This document shows positions 9,910 through 20,143 of a DNA stretch of 64,000 nt, piece after piece. The stretch is from Terfezia claveryi. Taxonomy: Eukaryota; Ascomycota; Pezizomycetes; Pezizales; Pezizaceae. The DNA is taken from assembly GCA_015179025.1 (NCBI GenBank), contig WHUX01000189.1, positions 1-64,000 of the forward strand, given 5' to 3'. The translations under genes were made by a program, and so were the position numbers. The notes beneath the pieces were generated by a model. It saw only the letters and a program-made list of their open reading frames with translations, searched no databases and was not told the DNA's origin. Each line of letters starts with the position of its first letter. Positions within the stretch are counted from its first letter, which is position 1.

Positions 9910-12495
9910 GATGCCTACGCAGCCTAAAGATCTACAGATCAGAACAAACTGACTTCTAGAATTGGTCCATATAGACCTTGTTGGGCTAATTGAACCTCCT
10001 ACACCTAGCAAACAATACCAATATCTGCTAGTAATTGTGGATGACTTCAGCCAGTATATAGCTGTATAGCCTCTTTAAAAGAAGAGTAAGACTAGAAAAG
10101 TATTAATTGAAATAATCAATAAATTAGAAGTAGCCACAAACCTATAAGTTAACCAAATTCAAGCAGACTGGGGAGGAGAATTCTACAATAATGAGCTTCA
10201 AGAAAAACTTAAGCAATGAGACATAAGCTCTAAAGAAACTATTCCGAAGCATAGTGAAACAAATACTATAATCAAATGAGCAAACCAAATGATCCTTACT
10301 ATAAGTAGCATTGCTTTAATAGGATTAGCTCTACCTAAAGGTCTATGGGACAAAGCTTCAAGCTGAGTAACCTATATAAAGAATCAGATTCCTTATAAAA
10401 CTCTTCAAGGAAAAACCTCTATCAAAATCATACTCAAAAAGGATCCAGAAACTAAATAAACAAAACTCAGACAATTTGGATAATAAGTTCTCTACTTTAA
10501 TTATAATATCTCTAATAAACTATCTCTAAGAAGTTATGAAGCCAATATAATTGGCTATACAGAAAGCTTCGAAAGCTACCAAGTATAAATAGATACTGAC
10601 TAAGTAAAGCTTGCCTTCTAGCTAGTCCCTATAAAAGATTCAGAAACTAGTAGCTCAGAATCTCTAAATGAAGCCCTTAGTAAAGGGGAAGATGACAATC
10701 CCTAGAAATAGAAATGCGAAAATCTCCTGGAAGACCCAAAATCACCAATACCAGTTCTCTAGCCCATAGCACCACCTCCAATAAAAAAGCCTAGAAAAAC
10801 TACTCGAGATTAGGAAAGTATAGTCAGTACTAGGAAATTAAAGTAACAGCCAGTATAGAGAAAGATATTCATAGTAAAAGCTACTCTAAATCACCCAACT
10901 GATAAGTAAGCTCGCAGTTCTCCACAAGCCTCAGAATGGGCTAAAGCTTGAGCTAAAGAATGAGAACAGCTGAATTAATATAGGGTATATATCAAGATCG
11001 ATAAATCTGAAATCTCTAAAGGAATATAGATTATTGACACCAAGTAGGTATACTTAGTCAAAAGAAAAGTAGACAGAAGCATTGAGATATATAATGCTCA
11101 CAAGGTTAGGAGAGGGTTTACTTAAAAAGCAGGTGTCAACTATGATGAAACCTATACATAAATAATACGTCCTGAAATGCTCAAAATCTTCCTAGTCATT
11201 GCCCTTTACCAAGATTGGACAATCTACTAATGGGATATTGTAGCTGCATATCTACAAGCTCTCCTTGAATATAATGTCTATATTACTGACATAAATAAAG
11301 AAGGAGAGGTTAAGTACTAGAAGCTTGATAAAGCCCTCTATTGCTTAAAACAAGCAGGCTATGAATGATTCAAAACCTTCTGTGAAATACTTGGTACCTT
11401 TAAAATGCACTAATGCATTGAAGATGAGGGAACCTATACTAAAAGTCTCTATAACTACTAAGTTATCATTAGAACTCATATTGATAACCTCATTAGGATT
11501 GTACCTATTAAAGAAGATCTGGACAATATTGAAAAACAAATTGAGGATAGGATAGAACTGGATAAATAAGGAAAACTAATGAATATACTTAGAATGGAAT
11601 TGCATTAGTCAACAGAACAAGTTATACTGACATAAACTTACCTTATAAAATCAATGATGAAAAGCTTCCTATCTCAGACTGACCTATATAGCAATCCTGG
11701 AGGAAGACAATCTCTGCCGCTTAATGTGCAACAATATACTAGCAATGGAAAATATAAGGAAGTGGCAAAATACCAGTTGATAATAGAGAGTTTACTTTTT
11801 ATCGCTCAGATAACAAGACCTGAGATCTCAATCCATGTCAATCTATTAGGACAAAGGACTAAAGATCATACTCTAAAGCACTACCATACTGCCCTTCAGG
11901 TCTTGCAGTATTTGTGCTCAACCAAGCATAATAGGCTACAATTAAAGAAGCCAGAAGCCAATGAATTAGTAGTCAATATATTTGTAGATGCCTCATACAG
12001 AGGAGAGGAAGCCCAGTTACAGACAGGAGTTCTGATAACACTAGAGAACCAATTGGTAAGAGAGTATAGCCGAAGACAGGATATTGTTACTCTATTGATT
12101 ACCGAAGCAGAATACATTAGTGACTGCTAAGGAGTGAAGGATACAGCCTGGCTGAACCAATTCCTCTTAGAATTAGAGATAAAAACTATACTAACTCTAG
12201 TAACAGATAGTAAAGAAGCTTACAATTTCAGTAAGGCAATGAAATTCATATAAAGAAGCCAGCACATAGAATACTAATTCTACTACCTCTGACAGCAAGT
12301 ATAATTAGGATGCTTGAAGATATGAACAATACCAAGAAAGGACAACCCAGCCGACTCTCTGATGAAGCTCTTGTCAATGACCTTTGTGAATGGCTGGAAA
12401 GACAAATGGATGTTGACAGTTATGACACCCTAATCCTAGATATGACAGAAGAAGAACTGATAGCAGCTGGAATGAATGTATGGGCACTCGAGTAG
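9910..12495 (+). pseudogene. Ty1/copia polyprotein remnant (integrase, reverse transcriptase, RNase H)
   Basis: Conceptual translation with many stops gives copia landmarks in order: integrase core (VHIDLVG near 9966, LLVIVDDFSQY near 10028, a DWGGEFYN match near 10168), reverse transcriptase (YDETYT near 11140, the WDIVAAYLQA region near 11231, KALYCLKQAG near 11332), and RNase H (11654-12130, with ARPEI/VDASYRG and the end motif TEAEYIS). Most stops are TAA or TAG at positions where Gln is usual, and TGA where Trp or Arg is usual, a pattern expected from repeat-induced point mutation. The last part (12310-12495) is still open. Clearly dead; the 5' LTR was not found. Confidence 0.88.
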
Positions 12496-12502
12496 GGGAG
12501 AG

Positions 12503-12788
12503 TGTTGGAATTACTCTCGACTCATGAAACATCGCTGGCTAGAAAAGGACAGTTTGAGTTCTGGGTATGAACATGGGTAGGATCAAGGATCCCAAAAGGG
12601 CCGGTCTCAATTAGGGAAAGCTGGATATAAGGAGCTGGAATTGTCGTAGGAAAAGGGAATTTTTCTTTAGAGTACTAGGACCATAGCAATAAGTCTATAG
12701 CGATACCTGAGATAACTCTGCTATCTATTTGAATATACACACTCGATTTCTTCACGATTCCTCGCTCATATAACCTCGTAATCTTACA
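12503..12788 (+). repeat. Probable 3' LTR of the copia element (about 286 bp)
   Basis: A purine-rich GTAGGGGAGAG directly precedes TGTTGGAATTAC, a common start for copia LTRs. The proposed end GTAATCTTACA at 12788 is an imperfect inverse of the start. The single copy means the limits are by inspection only. Confidence 0.6.
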
Positions 12789-13203
12789 GTGGTCCCAAGC
12801 AGTTTCTTATAACGCGACACCACTGTACGTCGCATCAACCGCTATTGCTTCTGACGAAGTCTCTCTTGTAATAGTGGTTTATATAAACCGCTCAAAAGTC
12901 CTGTCTGTATTCGATATGAGCAATACAAGCACAATCAATCCAGTCCAATCCAATCGTCCCTTCGCTGCATATGCACTCGTTCTCTCTGTAGATTTATGGT
13001 ATCGGGGATGACACATGTGATATCACAGTTACAGCGCGCGGTATATGCAAGCTTGCAACAGCAGGTTTGCACGACTACCCCTAGGCACTCCCGCCAGACT
13101 ACTGAGTTCACCTGGTGGCAACGTCAGACGAGATTAAGTCAGTAAAGCATCTACAAGTTACTTCCGGTAATCATCTTCCACCTAACTAGACTACCTCCAC
13201 CTG
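12789..13203. other. Probable LTR fragment with TATA motif and primer-site-like sequence
   Basis: No coding sequence. It has GGTTTATATAAACCGC at about 12878-12893, a 5'-LTR-like transcribed stretch, and TGGTATCGGGG near 12997. That last motif resembles the initiator-tRNA primer site used by copia elements (TGGTATC...). It may be the start of another, truncated copia copy. Confidence 0.35.
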
Positions 13204-14940
13204 GTGCGACACCTCACTCTCCACAGTGACACTCTGAATCCGCACTCAAAAGCAAAGAATCAAAGGCAAGCACAGAACCTGAATGGACGCCTTGACTTCG
13301 GCCCCAAGTCCTCAACAATAACGACTCTGGGTATAATTCTAGACAACAAACTTGACTTCAGAGCCCACATCACATCTCGCACACAAAAGGCAGCAAAAGT
13401 CCTCCAGACGATGCTACGCCTAGGAAATAGCAATGGTGGTATGTCCCCCCTTGCCTTGAGGTCCCTCTATACAGGCTGCATCAGGCCAATATTCCTCTGG
13501 GGTGCAGAACTCTGGTTCCACCCCTCTTTCCCTCACCAAAACATACACGCCTTTCCAGCATGAAGCTTCTAGAGTATCAAGCCCTTCGGAAAATCTGCGG
13601 GGCCTATCATGGCAGTTCCAAGGACAAGCTTGCTCTTATAGCAGGGTGGCTCCTCATGGCCCCCCTAACGGGGCCGCATAGGTAGTAACTAGTTTTAAAA
13701 AAAAAAAAAAAATTGCTCTTATAGCAAACGTTGAACCACTAGAGTCCAAGCTACACGACTTAGCAGCCTGCTGGGCGGGCGGCCCGAGCAACCCGACTTG
13801 GGAATACTGATCTCCTCTCCGTCCTCTTCACATCTCCCTCCACCTCCTCTACCCCCATAACGCAGGCATTCAAAATCGCCACATCCTATCCCTCCCTACT
13901 TAGCTTCGGAGAGGAATTCCCACCTCCCCCAAGTGTACTGACCCAAGTCACCCTCCTCGACCCTACAGACCCGCTCTCTAAGACAAGTTCAGATGGGCCA
14001 TCAAGTTGGGCAGCCTGATGGAGACAGGCTGGCGTATTTACTACACAGATGGCACAGGGAGGAATGGACACCATGCAGCAGCATTCTTCGCAGAAGATAG
14101 CAGGAGCAACCCCACAAGCTCAGGCCACTCATATCTGGGCACAGAATCTACAGTTGCGGATGCCGAAAGACAAGCCATCGTCCTAGCTCTCAAGGCAAGT
14201 AGGGACTATCCAATGGTTGCTCTTATTTCCGGCTCCAGCGCAGCCATCTCTTCAGCTATCAGCCTGTCCCAGGGCACTCAGTCTTGTCGCAGTGGCATTG
14301 AGCGCGAACTCGTCGCTCTGCTCAAGCAAAGGGAGGCGAACTTCCAAGACACCACCATCTCCTGGATCCGCTCTCACATTGGGATCCCAGGCAATGAGAA
14401 AGCAGACCAGCTAGCGGCTTTCGCCTCCGCCCTCGGCAAGCTCTCCTGCTCAACCTCAATCGTGACAGAAGGAGGGATAAGACAGGCTTCGAAAGCTATC
14501 AGAAGTCAAGCTTGTACAGCAGCAGGATTCGGTATCAAAAGGACAGCTTGGAACCGCCATGCCCTCTCAGCTTACACTTGGTGCCGTACAGACCGAGGGC
14601 CCCAACTAGCCTGGCTCCATAAGATCGGTAAGGTAGAATCCAGCACCTGTCCCTGCGGACATCACTCCCAAGATGGCCGGCACTTGGTCTTTGACTGCCC
14701 TCTCCTACACGCTCACAGACAAGCACTCGGCAGCATCAAGGACTGGGAGGATCTCGACTACCCGATCTGGATCGAAGAGGAGGAGGAGGACAATTGGGAT
14801 GCTGTCGAAGCTTTCTTCGGCTTTCTGTACAAGCGGATGGCAGGAAGGAGGCACGGAATATGTAAAAACAGGAGGGGGCGGCGCGATCCTCCTAGGACTG
14901 CTGGCAGACAAGACATGGCGATTCTAACATCCATCCAAGA
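13204..14940 (+). pseudogene. LINE (non-LTR) retrotransposon copy 1: RT C-terminus and RNase H
   Basis: Frame 13204-13563 encodes the C-terminal part of a LINE reverse transcriptase (LGIILDNKLDF, GGMSPLALRSLYTGCIRPIFLWGAELW). After a frame change and the insertion described at 13644-13712, frame 14006-15022 encodes the RNase H-like domain (YYTDGTGRNGHHAA with Asp; ADAERQAIVLAL with Glu; WIRSHIGIPGNEKADQLA with Asp) and a Cys/His knuckle (CPCGHHSQDGRHLVFDC). This arrangement fits Tad/I-like LINEs of filamentous fungi. The 5' part (endonuclease, most of RT) is absent. Around 14860-14950 the sequence passes into the RT of a second copy. Confidence 0.88.
13644..13712 (+). mobile_element. 69-bp poly-A insertion with 14-bp target-site duplication
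   Basis: The block GGGTGGCTCCTCATGG...followed by GGGGCCGCATAGG and a 17-bp A-run is flanked by exact copies of TTGCTCTTATAGCA at 13630-13643 and 13713-13726. Removing the block and one flank joins coding sense for ALIA to NVEPLES, matching IANVEPL in the second LINE copy near 15640. It is therefore a 5'-truncated retroposed 3' end. The same 3' sequence ends the elements at 17183-17259 and 17551-17622. Confidence 0.93.
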
Positions 14941-14944
14941 TAAG

Positions 14945-16430
14945 AGGCAATGGACGCATGGACCAAGGAGCCCCTCAGGGTACCTAGCCCACTTTCACCA
15001 GTTCTATGGCTCATATACATAAGTAACACTCTCAATAAAGCAACAGGCCTATGCAATGAACTTTCCGCACGACAGCCACCAGCACCCAGAGAATTGAGAC
15101 ATAGCACGATGGTACTAAAGAAGCCTCCCCCTGAACTCGTCTCCATCCAGCTCTTCTCATACGTGGACGACATCAACCCCTTAATCATAAGCAACCTAAA
15201 CGTCAGGAAGCACAATAGGCTGGTTGATCTCGTCAACAACATACTCAATGAGGTAGCAAAAGAGGACAAACTTCAATGGGACCCTGCTAAGGAGTCAAGG
15301 TTAGACTTCCATAATAAAGGTAGTATCAAATACTGCAAGACCCTAGGCATCACGTTAGCAAGCAACCTCTCGTGGAAAAAACATATCGAGCAACGCACGG
15401 ACAAGGCAGCTAAGATATTAAGGGTACTGACAAGCCTAGGCAACCAAAACGGAGGGATGAGCCCACTAGCCCTTAGAGCCCTCTACACCGGGTGCATACG
15501 GAGCATCTTTACTTGGGGCGCAGAACTTTGGAAGCCTCAAGATCAGTTCCTACAGCCCATGCAGCGTCTGGAGTACCAAGCCCTAAGAGAGATCACGGGA
15601 GGCTATCATGGCTACAGCCACCAAGCACTAGGATGGATTGCCAACGTTGAACCCCTGCAGGAAAAGATAAAAGACATGAAGCGGACATGGGCAGCTAGGG
15701 CAGTTAGAACGGGGGACACCAACATAAGATCTTACATCGAGGAGGACACATCCTGGCATCACTGCAACGACCTACACCGTACAAGAACTCCCATCTCAGA
15801 GGCATTCTTCCTAAACGGAGCCAGTTCAGAAGAGCTATCATGGGTGACAGAGAGGATACAACACCTTTCCCCGTGATACACAAGGAAATCATGGACCCGA
15901 AGTCAACCACGTCCAAACATCTAGGTCCCTGGGTAGCAGGCATAGGCTCCATCTTAGAAGAAGGTTGGAGAGTGTGCTACACTGACGGTACAGGACGGAA
16001 AGGGGTGGTGGCGAGCGGGGTACACAGTGAAGGACGGACAGGATCCCCTCCCGAGGACTATGGTGGCTTTCTGGGAAATCAGGCGACAGTAGCGGACGGC
16101 GAACTCTATGCAATGCAACTAGCATTAAGCACTGAGGATTCAGATATGCTGACCATTCTCTCGACTCACAGGCGGCAATTCAATCAGTATGCAACATGAG
16201 CACAGGCTCCCCCCCCCCGCTCCGGCATTGAGAAAGAAATCAAGGCGCAACTGATCTCCAACCCGCACAGAGACCTCCAGCTAGCATGGGTCAGAGGCCA
16301 CCTCGGCATCCCTGGGAACGAAAAAGCGGACCGGATTGCCTGTTTCCAGTCCCATCTAGGAGCAGTAACAAGCCACAATTGGACCGTCACAGAGGGGGGT
16401 CTCCGTGCTAAGACAGGGGTACAACAGCCT
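14945..16430 (+). pseudogene. LINE copy 2: reverse transcriptase with YVDD motif, and RNase H
   Basis: Frame 14950-15876 contains the RT segment SPLSPVLWLIYIS (14980), the catalytic motif YVDD (about 15160), LGITLASNLSWKKHIEQR, and GGMSPLALRALYTGCIRSIF, then IANVEPLQEK. Frame 15840-16199 starts the RNase H domain (CYTDGTGRKG, VADGELYAMQLAL), and its WVRGHLGIPGNEKADRIA segment follows in another frame up to about 16400. The first residues before the RT motif are shifted (GAPQG can be read in a neighbouring frame near 14965), so the copy is inactive. It is a sister of copy 1 from the same family. Confidence 0.88.
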
Positions 16431-16944
16431 AATTTTGGCCGAGATATCCGAATCGTGTTTAAGACAGCAGATTTTTCTTGTAAGACTGTAGTATAAGAAT
16501 GTCATTCTTTCATTCCTCACGATCACTTGTTACAATGTCAATTCCGCAGGCACCTCGTCCTGGACCCAGTGCGCAAACCACTGGCAACTACCTCCTGAGT
16601 CTGAAGACCAACTCGACCTGCCAACAGACACGGAGGATGAAAGTTCTGACGTTGAGATTGTGGATGATGCGGAGGAAGCAGATGGAAGTGACAATGAGCA
16701 GGGAGATTACATTACTGAAGAAGAGGCTGTACAATATGCTACAATTACACTTGGAGAGGAGATCGTGTAAAAAGATATCAATTATGCTACTGTGTCGTTC
16801 CGGAATTCTTTTTTTCCCCGGAAATTCTCTTATAAGAAAGTATCTCGTGTTTAAGCTAGTATCGCTTATAAGACAGTAAATTTAAGGCCCCTCCGACCGC
16901 CCGTTCGTGAATAAGACAGCATTCTTAGTTGCGAATTAATACGG
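16431..16944 (+). mobile_element. Intrusive element in LINE copy 2, possible DNA-transposon remnant
   Basis: LINE coding sense stops near 16430 and resumes near 16945 (EAFFGCLYKEL). Between them lies unrelated DNA carrying several TAAGACAG-type motifs near both ends, and a frame (about 16525-16770) that encodes an acidic peptide with CANHWQL and many Asp/Glu, like the tail of a pogo/Tigger-type transposase. The transposase link is weak. The segment replaces, rather than cleanly splits, some LINE sequence, so a deletion accompanied it. Confidence 0.4.
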
Positions 16945-17260
16945 TATGAGGCCACGGAGGCCTTCTTTGGGTGCTTATACAAAGAGCTCAATTAGGAGCA
17001 GTTCAAATTCAGTTCCGTCATCACTTACGAATCTCCTTCGCTCGAGTCCTGTTTAGTCCCCATTTTAGTCTGCATTCTAGTTCAGTTCTTCCTTTACAGT
17101 TCATCAGATAGCTATATTTGTATTTATCTTGCGCGGGTCTGGCCGATTAACTGGTCTTACCCTTGAGTCCACCGGGTTTCCGCGTGGCTCCTCATAGCCC
17201 CCCCATCGGGGCTGCATAGGAGTACTAAGTATTTAAAAAAAAAATAAAAAATAACATCCA
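16945..17260 (+). repeat. 3' end and poly-A tail of LINE copy 2
   Basis: Begins with the last LINE coding residues (EAFFGCLYKEL), followed by an untranslated region containing GGTCTGGCCGATTAACTGG and GTGGCTCCTCATAGCCCCCC, and ends in an A-rich run from 17234. The terminal 60 bp match the 13644-13712 insertion and the element ending at 17622. Confidence 0.8.
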
Positions 17261-17379
17261 TCCACGCTAGGATGGGCTGGCCTTAGCTGGCTAGTAGCAC
17301 TCACGAGTTCCCTTACACGTTTTTCTCACACTTTAAGTCATTTCTTGTTGGTATTTTGACACTTTCAGTCGGTTTCCGG

Positions 17380-17622
17380 TAGGGGCCTCAGTCAGGCCTC
17401 TTGGGGTCATCCGCCATTGGCGGTTAATGACAGTATGGAGGCCCTCTGCCCTACGATTTCCCTTTATATATGTATCTATCTTCATTGCTTTCTGCGCGCC
17501 GGACCTGGCAAATTAACTTGCCTTGTCCTGAATCCACCCGGGCTTCCGGGTGGCTCTTCATGGTCCCCTTACTGCGACCGAATAAGAGTAACAAGTATCT
17601 TTAAAAAAAAAAAAAAAAAAAA
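17380..17622 (+). repeat. Third LINE 3' end with poly-A tail, 5'-truncated
   Basis: Shares with 17130-17250 a GC-rich block (CCGGACCTGGCAAATTAAC against GGGTCTGGCCGATTAAC), then GTGGCTCTTCATGGTCCCC, and ends in 23 A residues. Short open frames inside are chance. Confidence 0.8.
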
Positions 17623-18580
17623 AATCTGAGGTGGCTCCTCGGCTTTTGTGCTGGCACTGTAGGTATTAGCGTACGTTTTCCGATGAATACCTGATACTTT
17701 TCATCCCATCAACAAATTTATTAGATGAGCCCTTTATTACGACGGACACGTGAAGACAGAAATAGTTACGTCTGTTTAAGCAACTATTGACAGCGCGATA
17801 ATGAAAGCGAGGTTGAATATGATGTTGCAAGAGGGGCAACAGCGAGCCTAGGATGCAGAATGTGGTAGTTTTTTACTTTGGCGCTGCTTGCTTGCTTGCG
17901 TTTTATTGTAATGGGCTACGGTAGATACATATGTAGCACTAATACAAAACTTATTGCTCTCTTCGGAGGGGCGTTATGATTGGACAGGTGCCAGTACGTT
18001 CTATTCTCAGCGGCATTGCGATGTCAACATGCCAAGACCCTAAAAACAACCTCATCACCCAATATCAACCTACTGATCGATACATGTGGAAGATGGCTAA
18101 AGCCCGAACTCATAGATGCTATCTATAATGCCGGCATCATACCGTTCCGCTGCATCACCCCGTGGGAGAGATATCGATGCTCGTGCTTGATTGAAGGTAT
18201 CGAAGTGGTCAGTAGTCATGCCGCCTTAGGCGGTTGTAGGAAGGGTTTGGGTTGGTGTTGGCACTGTAGACATGATGGCGATGTTGTGAATTTCATTTAG
18301 CAAGGAGGAAAATAACCGTACATATATACATTTGACGACCCAGCACAGCTGGCATTTTTGGGATCCAAGCCAGACTTCAAACATGAGGCTACTCTGAAAT
18401 TTGTGTCTGCAAAACTCGATCTAAAAATGATAACCAGACTAAAAATGGTGTGGTAGGGAGAATACCAAGATAGGACTAGCTGATTGACTAAAAGAACCGG
18501 GCCAAAAAAGGACTATCTCAAAAAGGCAACCATCCAATGATACTGAAAGAAGTAGTCAAAAATTCTGAATAGCCAATTCG
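17623..18580. other. Gene-free stretch
   Basis: A 106-residue frame at 17980-18300 on the plus strand has a Cys/His-rich tail but no family I recognise and no splice-linked partner. Nothing else is supported. Confidence 0.5.
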
Positions 18581-18701
18581 TGCTACGGTGGGAGACTTTC
18601 CCGCGTGGTCACCCACCGCAGTACTAGCCTGGCGATCTGAAGCTTAGATATGGCAGAGCTGACGGGATGCCTCTTTTTTTTCAGTCTATGGTCGTAGATG
18701 T
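18581..18701 (-). rRNA. 5S ribosomal RNA gene (or pseudogene)
   Basis: On the minus strand the sequence starts ACATCTACGACCATAGACT, like the usual fungal 5S start (ACATACGACCATAG), and continues with GCATCCCGTCAGCTC, ATCTAAGC, and GGGTGACCAC(G)CGGGAA, all in the right order and spacing. These cover the internal control region (A box, intermediate element, C box) used by TFIIIA/TFIIIC. The loop after the first helix has an extra A-run (GAAAAAAAAGAGG), and the closing helix (TCTCCCACCGTAGCA) pairs poorly with the start. Fungal 5S genes are often dispersed like this. It may be a relaxed variant or a pseudogene. Confidence 0.72.
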
Positions 18702-20143
18702 CCAGGTATGGGACTTGGGATTTTATAATCTGGCTGTGGCAAATACCATCGGGCCTCCGTACCTGCGGTCAAGAAAAACCAAACCCGATCCAATATGATA
18801 TCATCTGTTTTCCCCTCCAGATTCTACCATGATTTTCTATACTTATGCAGCCAGCTTATAATATATCAGTTTTCTTTTTCTTGTTTCCGGAAGTAAGTAG
18901 TAATATCTTGAAGCCAATATACTCAACGGTAGGAAAATCAAGAACAAGGTCTTTGGACTCAATTACCTCTGGTAGAGCTTCGCTAAACTCCTTTTGTGTG
19001 TTCATTTTCTAGTAGCTAAAAAGAATAGAAGATGCCTATTCTTGCACTAGATGTCTGTTTTGGTTTTTGGGAATGGGGTTAAGATAGGTTTGGTTGGTGT
19101 GGTACACTGCACTATACTCCAATCAAATAGTAAAAAAAAAAAATAATAATAATAAAAATAAAAAAGCTTCATTCACTTCAAAAGCCCAGGATATACAGAG
19201 ATTTTACAATAATTCTTTTTTCGCAATTTTAGTTGTATCAACTATTAAAAAAGAAAACTTTTTATTATTCACATATATCTATACCTTTTTTTTCTTTTTT
19301 TTACCTTTTATTTACTATCCTACACCAAACCCCAAAGTAAATAGGAGGGGAGGGGGGGGAGCTACATCTAACTTACTGTAGTACTCGCCTTCTCCCCCCC
19401 CCCCCCCCAACCCCCGCCCCTTCCAGAGAATTCTAAAACTTTACTATTTTCGCAGAAATAAACTCCCAAAGTTTTTATTTTGTTTTGTTTTTCCAATTCA
19501 ATGTAAACAACTAGCAACGTTAGGCTGCTTTTCTAAAACCAAAAAGAAAAAGTATCCAATTACTTTTTTTACACCAACTGTTCAACTATCAACTTTTATC
19601 TACATCTACAAAATCCGCGTTTATCCTTTCCACGCCACCCCCACCCCCCCCCCTCCCCCCTTGTACAGGTAACAGACAAACAACATACACATACATATAT
19701 ACTTATAACTCTCCAGCCTCCCCGCACCCCACAGAGGCACCAGGCAAAGCCAACTAAAAACACCACAACCACACAATTAAACCCCTAACGTTGAAGTTTC
19801 CAACCCCCGCACACACGCACGTGCATTCAAGTTCAAGTTCTTTCTTTATACAGGCAACACAACACAAAATATCACACAAAAGTTTATAATAATTAAACAA
19901 ATAGATAAAAATAGAACAACTCCCCGAATTGCTCCCGCTCCCCCAAAGATTACAACATGTTGATTGATAATATGTAATGTAATGTGATGCATACTAATCC
20001 TTACGAAAAGGCCGTGCGAAGTACACCAGCCAACCAGCCCAAGAATTAAAAAGAAAAAAAAGAAAAAGAAAAAAAAAGCCCCCAAACGAAAAAAAAAAAA
20101 AAAAGGTTGTAAAAAGGGATGGTATTTCATACTTCACCTCTAT
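18702..20143. other. Gene-free AT-rich stretch with homopolymer tracts
   Basis: Includes poly-A/T runs, a poly-C run near 19395 and another near 19640, and A-rich sequence 20040-20105 next to the PSD1 stop. The last few hundred bases are probably PSD1 3' UTR. No gene is supported. Confidence 0.6.

Noticed and set aside
17980..18300. 106-residue Cys/His-ending frame near the 5S gene
   Set aside because: No family match in memory and no promoter or splice context; left as gene-free DNA.
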